A DNA stretch of 64,000 nucleotides from positions 124,001 to 188,000 of the forward strand of contig NZ_AP024590.1 in assembly GCF_018323985.1 (NCBI RefSeq), written 5' to 3'. A model generated the notes under the pieces. That model did no database searches. It was not told the DNA's origin and was given only the letters and a program-made list of their open reading frames with translations. Positions 58,109 to 64,000 of the stretch are shown here, one piece after another. Numbering within the stretch: position 1 is the first letter of the stretch; each line of letters starts with the position of its first letter. The translations under genes were made by a program, and so were the position numbers. The stretch is from Enterobacter kobei (GTDB taxonomy: Bacteria > Pseudomonadota > Gammaproteobacteria > Enterobacterales > Enterobacteriaceae).

Positions 58109-58674
58109 AATGGCTGAGGTGCTGCAACTCATCCTGCGTCAAACCGGTCATGTCCATGATCGCGCGCTTGTCGAAGCCCCTCAGCAGCATCTGTCGCGCA
58201 ATCTCCTGCCGTGCAGCGCGTTGACCTTCGAGAATTCCCTGGTGTAGTCCTTGCTCTAGTCCTTCCTGTATCCCTTGTTGTATTCCTTCCTGCATCCCTT
58301 GCAGGAGTCCTTCTGTCCGCCCCATCAATTTTAACTGTTCAGCGATTGTCATCAGCCTCTCTCCTTGTTCTGGCACGCGGCGCGCCAGCTCATACAATAA
58401 CGTTTTCACGTCATGCGTTTCTCCTGCCTGAATCATATATTTTATCAGTACCGTAATTTGTTGTCCGCTCATGTGCCCTTTTATCAGCAGACTGGCGAAA
58501 GTCGTCGAGCCAGTTCAGGCTCCAGGGCCAGGGGATGCGCCGCCCCTGTTAGAAAAGTACCGGGATCACCAGGGTAAGGGTGGAATGCCCGGCTTCCAGC
58601 TGTCGTTGCATGGCGGCCACCGCGTAGCGCATTAACCGAAAGGCCGCGCCATTATATGCCGTCCGTGGTGACAT
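58107..58674 (-). pseudogene. Broken Rpn-family (PD-(D/E)XK nuclease / transposase-like) gene with intact C-terminal frame
   Basis: On the minus strand, 58674-58549 encodes a typical Rpn central segment (NGAAFRLMRYAVAAMQRQLEAG, then LVIPVLF), which hits TAA exactly where a tyrosine is expected. Beyond the stop the same frame continues WPWSLNWLDDF, after which about 70 residues are missing. The open frame 58472-58107 (121 residues) then gives the normal C-terminus: QQITVLIKYMIQAGET, ERLMTIAEQL, a tetrapeptide-repeat helix (QGMQEGIQQG..), and GFDKRAIMDMTGLTQDEL. The N-terminus is also missing. It lies between rhtC and rhtB, where E. coli has nothing. The C-terminal part resembles the small internal product (RpnS) of this family, which has been reported to inhibit the full-length nuclease. 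Confidence 0.85.
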
Positions 58675-58734
58675 CAGTGGCGGCATTCTGGCACTGTGCT
58701 AAGACGGATTTTGCGAGCCACCTTCCCGTTTTGC

Positions 58735-59355
58735 TTACGCGTGGCGGGTGGAGGCCAGCAACGCGCCGACCAGCACAAACAGCGAGCCAAAGATGCGGTT
58801 AAGCGCTTTCATCTGCCGCGGGCCTTTGATCCAGGACGCAATCCGCGTCGCCAGCGTGGCGTAGCCAATCATCACAATGATATCCACTATGATGGTGGTG
58901 GTGCCGAGCACCACGTACTGCATGATCTGCGGCTGATGGGGCACGATAAACTGCGGGAACAGCGCAGCAAGAAACACAATGCTTTTGGGGTTGGTGAGAT
59001 TCACAAACACCGCCCGCCGGAACAGATGCCCGCGCGACTGGGTGCTCGCCAGCGTATTGAGATCTAACGCGCCCGCCGCGCGCCACTGCTGAATACCCAG
59101 CCATACCAGATAGGCCGCGCCCGCCCACTTCAGCACTTCAAAAGCCATCACCGAACGGGAGAACAACGTCCCCAGACCAATCCCCACCAGCACGATGTGA
59201 ATTGCAAGCCCGGTCTGCAATCCGCTGATCGACGCCGCCGCGCCACGATAGCCGTGCGTCATGGCGGTAGTCATGGTGTTAATGGCTCCAGAACCCGGCG
59301 ACAGGCTGAGGATGATTGAGGTAATGAGATAGGCGAACCACCATTCGAAGGTCAT
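58735..59355 (-). CDS. rhtB: Homoserine / homoserine lactone exporter RhtB
   Basis: LysE/RhtB-superfamily exporter, 206 residues with six helices, close to E. coli RhtB throughout: EWWFAYLITSIILSLSPGSGAINTM at the N-terminus, the RAVFVNLTNPKSIVFLAALFPQF central motif and ALNRIFGSLFVLVGALLAS at the end. The ATG at 59355 has AGGGAG upstream; the frame is open to 59376. Divergent from pldB. Confidence 0.95.
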   Translation of the reverse strand: MTFEWWFAYLITSIILSLSPGSGAINTMTTAMTHGYRGAAASISGLQTGLAIHIVLVGIGLGTLFSRSVMAFEVLKWAGAAYLVWLGIQQWRAAGALDLNTLASTQSRGHLFRRAVFVNLTNPKSIVFLAALFPQFIVPHQPQIMQYVVLGTTTIIVDIIVMIGYATLATRIASWIKGPRQMKALNRIFGSLFVLVGALLASTRHA

Positions 59356-59464
59356 GCGAAACTCCCTGGATGACATTTTTTATGCCACAATACCTTATTG
59401 TTAGCGTACGGTGTGGCGCGGCCTGAAAAAACGATATTACACGGCAGTCGGGGGTTCAGACCCA

Positions 59465-60490
59465 ATGTTTCGGCAGAAAATGGACTGGGAAACAAGAGAA
59501 AACGCGTTTGCGGCATTCGCTCACGGACCGCTGACCGATTTCTGGCGTCAGCGCGAGGAAGCCGAAATAATCGGCGTCGATAATATCCCGATACGCTTTG
59601 TGCGCTTTCGCGCCGCCAGCCACGATCGGGTGATCGTTGTCTGCCCCGGCCGCATCGAAAGCTACGTGAAATACGCCGAACTGGCGTACGATCTGTTTCA
59701 TCTCGGCTTTGACGTACTGATCATCGATCACCGCGGGCAGGGGCGCTCCGGGCGTCTGCTTTCCGACAGCCATCGCGGGCACGTCGATAATTTTGATGAT
59801 TACGTCGACGATCTGGCTGCCTTCTGGGCGCAGGAAGTGACGCCTGGCCCGTGGCGCAAACGCTACATTCTGGCGCACTCAATGGGCGGTGCGATCTCCA
59901 CGTTGTTCCTGCAACGCACGCCGCAGGTATGTGATGCCATCGCCCTGACGGCGCCGATGTTCGGCATTGTCATTCGTCTGCCAGACTGGATGGTGCGGCA
60001 TATCCTTGACTGGGCCGAAGGCAACCCGCGTATGCGCGAAAGCTACGCCATCGGTACCGGACGCTGGCAGCCGTTGCCCTTTAGCCTCAACGTGCTCACC
60101 CACAGCCGGGAGCGCTACCGGCGCAATTTGCGCTTTTATGCTGACGATCCCCAGTTACGCGTTGGGGGACCCACCAATCACTGGGTGCGGGAAGGAATAC
60201 GGGCAGGCGAAATGGTGCTGGCGGGGGCGGCGAACGATGCCACCCCAGTACTGCTCATCCAGGCAGAAGAAGAGCGGGTTGTGGATAACCGTATGCATGA
60301 CCGTTTTTGTGAAATTCGCGCCGCAGCGGGCCATCCCTGTGAAGGAGGCAAACCGCTGGTCATTACAGGCGCTTACCATGAGATCCTTTTCGAAAAGGAC
60401 GCTATGCGCTCAGTCGCGCTTAACGCCATTGTCGATTTTTTCGACAGGCATAACTCACCCGGCGGGTCTCCCGCTTTGTCCAGAGGTTGA
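59465..60490 (+). CDS. pldB: Lysophospholipase L2 PldB
   Basis: Alpha/beta hydrolase of the inner membrane's cytoplasmic side that hydrolyses lysophospholipids. The 341-residue product has IDHRGQGRSGRLL (oxyanion region), the nucleophile elbow AHSMGGAIST, and a catalytic His in GAYHEILFEKD. ATG 59465 matches the E. coli start; the open frame begins at 59411. In E. coli and Salmonella the pldB-yigL transcript is the target of the sRNA SgrS, which stabilises the yigL part; yigL follows by eight bases here too. Confidence 0.95.
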   Translation: MFRQKMDWETRENAFAAFAHGPLTDFWRQREEAEIIGVDNIPIRFVRFRAASHDRVIVVCPGRIESYVKYAELAYDLFHLGFDVLIIDHRGQGRSGRLLSDSHRGHVDNFDDYVDDLAAFWAQEVTPGPWRKRYILAHSMGGAISTLFLQRTPQVCDAIALTAPMFGIVIRLPDWMVRHILDWAEGNPRMRESYAIGTGRWQPLPFSLNVLTHSRERYRRNLRFYADDPQLRVGGPTNHWVREGIRAGEMVLAGAANDATPVLLIQAEEERVVDNRMHDRFCEIRAAAGHPCEGGKPLVITGAYHEILFEKDAMRSVALNAIVDFFDRHNSPGGSPALSRG

Positions 60491-60498
60491 ATTTTCTT

Positions 60499-61299
60499 AT
60501 GTATCAGGTTGTTGCGTCTGATTTAGATGGCACGCTGCTCTCGCCCGACCATACCCTTTCACCCTACGCGAAAGAGACGTTAAAACTGCTGACCGCGCGA
60601 GGCGTGAATTTTGTCTTCGCCACCGGTCGTCACCATGTCGATGTCGGCCAGATCCGCGATAATCTGGGCATCAAAGCCTATATGATCACCTCCAACGGTG
60701 CGCGTGTGCATGACACCGATGGCAATCTGGTTTTCACCCATAACCTGGATCGCGATATTGCCAGCGACCTGTTTGGCGTGGTGCATGCCAACCCGGATAT
60801 TCTCACCAACGTTTATCGCGATGACGAGTGGTTTATCAACCGTCACCGCCCGGATGAAATGCGCTTTTTCAAAGAGGCGATCTTCAGCTACTCGCTGTTT
60901 GAGCCGGGTCTGCTGGATGCGGATAACGTCAGCAAAATTTTCTTTAGCTGCGAAAGTCATGAAAAGCTACTGCCGCTGGAGCAGGCGATTAACGCCCGCT
61001 GGGGCGATCGCGTGAACGTGAGTTTTTCCACGCTCACCTGTCTGGAAGTCATGGCGGGCGGCGTCTCGAAAGGCCATGCGCTGGAAGCGGTTTCGAAAGC
61101 GATGGGCTATGGCTTAGCGGATTGCATCGCCTTTGGCGACGGCATGAACGACGCAGAAATGCTCTCGATGGCGGGCAAAGGCTGCATTATGGCGAATGCG
61201 CACCAGCGTCTGAAAGATCTGCATCCGGAGCTGGAAGTGATTGGCACAAATGCCGACAACGCCGTTCCCAACTACCTGCGTAAACTGTTTCTTGATTGA
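60499..61299 (+). CDS. yigL: HAD sugar phosphatase YigL
   Basis: Cof-type HAD phosphatase acting on phosphosugars and pyridoxal phosphate; it relieves glucose-phosphate stress by dephosphorylating sugars for efflux. The 266-residue product has motif I VASDLDGTLLSP, ATGRHHVDV (motif II region), a C2-type cap, MAGGVSKGHALE with the motif III lysine, and GDGMNDAEML (motif IV). I used ATG 60499, the E. coli start, and not the in-frame TTG at 60487. AGAGG lies 12 bases upstream. Confidence 0.95.
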   Translation: MYQVVASDLDGTLLSPDHTLSPYAKETLKLLTARGVNFVFATGRHHVDVGQIRDNLGIKAYMITSNGARVHDTDGNLVFTHNLDRDIASDLFGVVHANPDILTNVYRDDEWFINRHRPDEMRFFKEAIFSYSLFEPGLLDADNVSKIFFSCESHEKLLPLEQAINARWGDRVNVSFSTLTCLEVMAGGVSKGHALEAVSKAMGYGLADCIAFGDGMNDAEMLSMAGKGCIMANAHQRLKDLHPELEVIGTNADNAVPNYLRKLFLD

Positions 61300-61370
61300 T
61301 TAAATAGTAGTCAGTTGTCAACCATGAAGTCCGCTACAATGAGTGCTCATTAATCTAAGAGACATTCATT

Positions 61371-62270
61371 GTGGCGTTACTGATCATCACCACTGTTCTG
61401 TGGGCGTTTTCCTTCAGTCTGTTTGGCGAATACCTTGCCGGTCACGTTGACAGCTATTTCGCCGTGCTGGTGCGCGTCGGTCTGGCGGCGCTGGTCTTTT
61501 TACCTTTCCTGCGCACCCGCGGCCACGATGTGAAAACCATTGCGCTCTATATGCTGGTGGGGGCCATGCAGCTCGGCATCATGTATATGCTGAGCTTCCA
61601 TGCCTATCTCTACCTGACTGTCTCGGAACTGCTGCTGTTCACCGTCCTGACGCCACTGTATATCACCCTGATTTATGACCTGATGAGCAAGCGCCGCCTG
61701 CGCTGGAGCTATGCCTTTAGCGCCCTGCTGGCGGTGATTGGCGCGGGCATTATCCGTTACGACCAGGTGACGGATCACTTCTGGACCGGCCTGCTGCTGG
61801 TACAGCTGTCGAATATCAGTTTTGCGATTGGCATGGTGGGCTATAAGCGCCTGATGGAAACCCGTCCGATGCCGCAACATAACGCTTTTGCCTGGTTCTA
61901 TATGGGCGCGTTTGTGGTGGCGGTCATCGCCTGGTTTATGATGGGCAACGCGCAGAAATTACCGGAGACCACGCTGCAATGGAGCATTCTGGTGTTTCTT
62001 GGGGTGGCGGCGTCCGGCATCGGCTACTTCATGTGGAACTACGGTGCCACGCAGGTGGATGCGGGTACGCTGGGCATCATGAACAATATGCATGTGCCCG
62101 CGGGTCTGCTGGTTAATCTGGCGATCTGGCATCAGCAGCCGCACTGGCCCAGCTTTGTCATTGGTGGGTCGGTGATAGTCGCTTCGCTGTGGGTGCATCG
62201 CCATTGGGTCGCTCCGCGCTCCGCACAAAAGGAAGATGATCGCAGGCATGATCCCGCGCTCCGCGAATAA
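61371..62270 (+). CDS. bioP: Biotin transporter BioP (YigM)
   Basis: Ten-helix carboxylate/amino acid/amine-type member of the drug/metabolite transporter superfamily, shown in E. coli to be the high-affinity biotin importer. The 299-residue product starts with GTG (MALLIITTVLWAFSFSLFGEYLAGHVDSYF) and is conserved over its whole length: LLLVQLSNISFAIGMVGYKRLMETRPMP and NYGATQVDAGTLGIMNNMHVP. Its 3' end overlaps the convergent metR gene by 113 bases, an arrangement I recall from E. coli too. Confidence 0.94.
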   Translation: MALLIITTVLWAFSFSLFGEYLAGHVDSYFAVLVRVGLAALVFLPFLRTRGHDVKTIALYMLVGAMQLGIMYMLSFHAYLYLTVSELLLFTVLTPLYITLIYDLMSKRRLRWSYAFSALLAVIGAGIIRYDQVTDHFWTGLLLVQLSNISFAIGMVGYKRLMETRPMPQHNAFAWFYMGAFVVAVIAWFMMGNAQKLPETTLQWSILVFLGVAASGIGYFMWNYGATQVDAGTLGIMNNMHVPAGLLVNLAIWHQQPHWPSFVIGGSVIVASLWVHRHWVAPRSAQKEDDRRHDPALRE

Positions 62271-63111
62271 ACGCCTCCGTCACCGGCTGACGCTGCTCGC
62301 CATCGCGCACGGCAGCGTACAGCCTGCTCCACAGTCCCTCGCCCAGGGTTTTGGTCACAATCAAATTCTGGCGTTCAAAACTCTCAACAACCCAGTGCGG
62401 TAACGCCGCGATACCCATTTTTGCCGCCACCATCTGGATCAGCAATAGCGTGTTGTCGACGCTTTTCAGCGCTGGCGTAATGCCTGCCGGTTGCAGGAAA
62501 TGCCGCCAGATATCCAGACGACTGCGCTGCACCGGGTAAATCAACAGCGTTTCGCAGACCAGGTCTTCCGGGGTAATGCGCGCTTTTGACGCCAGCGGAT
62601 GATCCGGGGCCAGCACCAGCCGCACTTCATAATCAAACATCGGTGAATAGTGCAGACCGCTGCGCGGCAGGATGTCGGAGGTCAGCACCACGTCCAGTTC
62701 GCCCTGTTGCAGCGCGGGCTGCGGATCGAAGGTCACGCCGGATTTAAAGTCCATCTCCACCTGCGGCCATTTTGCACGGAAAATCTCCAGCGCCGGCGCC
62801 AGCCACTGAATGCAGCTGTGGCATTCGATGGCAATACGCAGCGTCGTCTGCTGCGGCTCGTTGCAGTCCTGAAGCGCCCGGCTGATTTGCGGCAGCACCT
62901 GATTCGCCAGTTGTAACAGGATCTCGCCCTGCGGCGTGAAGCGCAGCGGCTGACTTTTACGCACAAATAACCGAAAGCCAAGGCGCTGCTCCAGATCGCT
63001 GAACTGGTGGGAGAGGGCGGATTGCGTCTGATGCAGCGTAGCCGCCGCGGCCGCGAGCGATCCGCTGTTCCGTAACGCCTGTAGCGTTTTCAGATGTTTA
63101 ATCTCGATCAT
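62158..63111 (-). CDS. metR: LysR-type regulator MetR
   Basis: Homocysteine-responsive activator of metE and metH, which represses its own gene. The 317-residue product has an N-terminal winged helix (residues 1-60, IEIKHLKTLQALRNSGSLAAAAATLHQTQSALSHQFSDLE with the typical LysR recognition helix) and a LysR effector domain. Divergent from metE with a shared regulatory region of 118 bases. The C-terminal 37 codons overlap bioP antisense. Confidence 0.96.
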   Translation of the reverse strand: MIEIKHLKTLQALRNSGSLAAAAATLHQTQSALSHQFSDLEQRLGFRLFVRKSQPLRFTPQGEILLQLANQVLPQISRALQDCNEPQQTTLRIAIECHSCIQWLAPALEIFRAKWPQVEMDFKSGVTFDPQPALQQGELDVVLTSDILPRSGLHYSPMFDYEVRLVLAPDHPLASKARITPEDLVCETLLIYPVQRSRLDIWRHFLQPAGITPALKSVDNTLLLIQMVAAKMGIAALPHWVVESFERQNLIVTKTLGEGLWSRLYAAVRDGEQRQPVTEAFIRGARDHACDHLPFVRSAERPNGDAPTAKRLSPTHQ

Positions 63112-63123
63112 GAAAGTCCTTCA
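63111..63123. promoter_or_regulatory. MetR-binding site
   Basis: TGAAAGTCCTTCA is a perfect TGAA-N5-TTCA MetR consensus, touching the metR start codon and 107 bases upstream of metE. A half-match TGAA at 63132 could be a second, weaker site. Confidence 0.85.
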
Positions 63124-63174
63124 CTCCGGCATGAACAATTTGCGCTTGAGGAATATACAGTACCTACACATTAT

Positions 63175-63198
63175 GGAAGTGTAAACATCTGGACGGCT
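63175..63198. promoter_or_regulatory. Three tandem MetJ met boxes before metE
   Basis: Consecutive 8-mers GGAAGTGT, AAACATCT and GGACGGCT match the AGACGTCT consensus at 5, 6 and 6 of 8 positions. MetJ with S-adenosylmethionine binds such tandem arrays cooperatively; at least two are needed. They end 31 bases before metE. Confidence 0.8.
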
Positions 63199-63229
63199 AA
63201 AATCCTGAAAATTCCATAAGGGGTACAAA

Positions 63230-64000
63230 ATGACAATTCGCAACCACACCCTCGGTTTCCCTCGCGTTGGCCTGCGTCGCGAGCTGAAAAAAGCACAAGA
63301 AAGCTACTGGGCGGGTAACACCAGCCGTGAAGAATTACTGGCGGTGGGACGCGAACTGCGCGCCCGCCACTGGGATCAGCAAAAACAGGCGGGCATCGAT
63401 CTGCTGCCAGTGGGCGATTTCGCCTGGTACGACCATGTTCTGACCACCAGCCTGCTGCTCGGCAACGTGCCGGCTCGTCATCAGAACAACGATAGATCCG
63501 TCGACATCGACACCCTGTTCCGCATTGGTCGTGGCCGTGCGCCGACCGGCGAACCGGCAGCGGCGGCAGAAATGACCAAATGGTTTAACACCAACTATCA
63601 CTACATGGTGCCGGAATTCACCAAAGGCCAGCAGTTTGCACTCACCTGGACGCAGCTGCTGGAAGAGGTCGACGAAGCCCTCGCCCTCGGACACAACGTT
63701 AAACCTGTGCTGTTAGGCCCGGTAACCTACCTGTGGCTCGGCAAAGTGAAAGGCGAGCCGTTTGACCGTCTGAGTCTGCTTGCGGACATTCTGCCGGTCT
63801 ATCAGCAGGTGCTGGGCGAACTGGCGAAACGCGGCGTGGAGTGGGTGCAGATTGACGAACCGGCGCTGGTGCTGGAACTGCCGCAGGCGTGGCTGGACGC
63901 GTTCAGGCCGGCTTACGATGCACTTACCGGACAGGTCAAACTGCTGCTGACCACCTATTTTGAAGGCGTGACGCCAAACCTCGATACGATCACCGCGCTG
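63230..64000 (+). CDS. metE: Cobalamin-independent methionine synthase MetE (5' part, cut by window end)
   Basis: Transfers the methyl group of 5-methyltetrahydropteroyltri-glutamate to homocysteine. 257 codons are visible of about 750 expected. The N-terminal domain has the conserved start TIRNHTLGFPRVGLRRELKKA, PVGDFAWYDHVL, AAEMTKWFNTNYHYMVPEF, VKPVLLGPVTYL and WVQIDEPALVLEL. ATG 63230 follows AAGGGG. The frame is open to the last base of the window. Confidence 0.97.
   Translation, partial: MTIRNHTLGFPRVGLRRELKKAQESYWAGNTSREELLAVGRELRARHWDQQKQAGIDLLPVGDFAWYDHVLTTSLLLGNVPARHQNNDRSVDIDTLFRIGRGRAPTGEPAAAAEMTKWFNTNYHYMVPEFTKGQQFALTWTQLLEEVDEALALGHNVKPVLLGPVTYLWLGKVKGEPFDRLSLLADILPVYQQVLGELAKRGVEWVQIDEPALVLELPQAWLDAFRPAYDALTGQVKLLLTTYFEGVTPNLDTITAL

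Noticed and set aside
62158..62270. 113-base overlap of bioP and metR as an assembly or annotation error
   Set aside because: Both C-termini are well conserved with E. coli homologues, and I recall the same convergent overlap there, so it is probably genuine.

Overview
This window is chromosomal DNA of a gamma-proteobacterium of the family Enterobacteriaceae. Gene content, protein similarity and much of the gene order match Escherichia, Klebsiella and Enterobacter relatives. The L-ascorbate/L-xylulose block has the Klebsiella arrangement (yiaK-L-X1-X2-lyxK-sgbH-U-E), and several E. coli neighbours (aslBA, yigFG, rffGH) are missing. I cannot name a species from the sequence alone. No prophage, insertion sequence or CRISPR array was seen.

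Region 1 (about 0.2-15 kb) is accessory carbon metabolism. It holds yiaY, a small membrane protein, and a GH127 beta-L-arabinofuranosidase with a GPH-family sugar symporter and a divergent AraC-type regulator. The yia/sgb operon follows, transcribed leftward behind the divergent IclR-type regulator YiaJ. It encodes a diketo-gulonate reductase, YiaL, a DUF4862-like protein (YiaX1), an MFS transporter (YiaX2), a sugar kinase, a decarboxylase, a 3-epimerase and a 4-epimerase, which together lead to D-xylulose 5-phosphate.

Region 2 (15-18.4 kb) is the most unusual part. A TpsB/FhaC-type outer-membrane transporter gene lies downstream of a gene for a Gly/Ser-rich lipoprotein with heptad-like hydrophobic repeats. 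That lipoprotein shows none of the hallmarks of a TpsA exoprotein. A strong hairpin separates the two genes, and palindromes fill the AT-rich upstream region.

Region 3 (18.4-37.5 kb) carries avtA, gppA, rhlB, trxA, rho (with a degraded rhoL leader) and the complete enterobacterial common antigen operon wecA-wzzE-wecBCDE-wzxE-wecF-wzyE-wecG, except that rffG and rffH are absent and wecC is fused by overlap to wecD. yifK follows.

Region 4 (37.5-64 kb) is conserved core. It has a four-gene tRNA operon (Arg, His, Leu, Pro) and the sRNA GlmZ with an intact sigma-54 promoter and GlrR sites. Then come hemCDXY divergent from cyaA, cyaY, lptM-dapF-yigA-xerC-yigB, SOS-controlled uvrD and corA with a leader peptide. 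The rest is rarD, yigI, pldA, recQ, rhtC, a broken rpn-family nuclease gene, rhtB, pldB-yigL, bioP, metR and the first 257 codons of metE with its MetJ and MetR sites.
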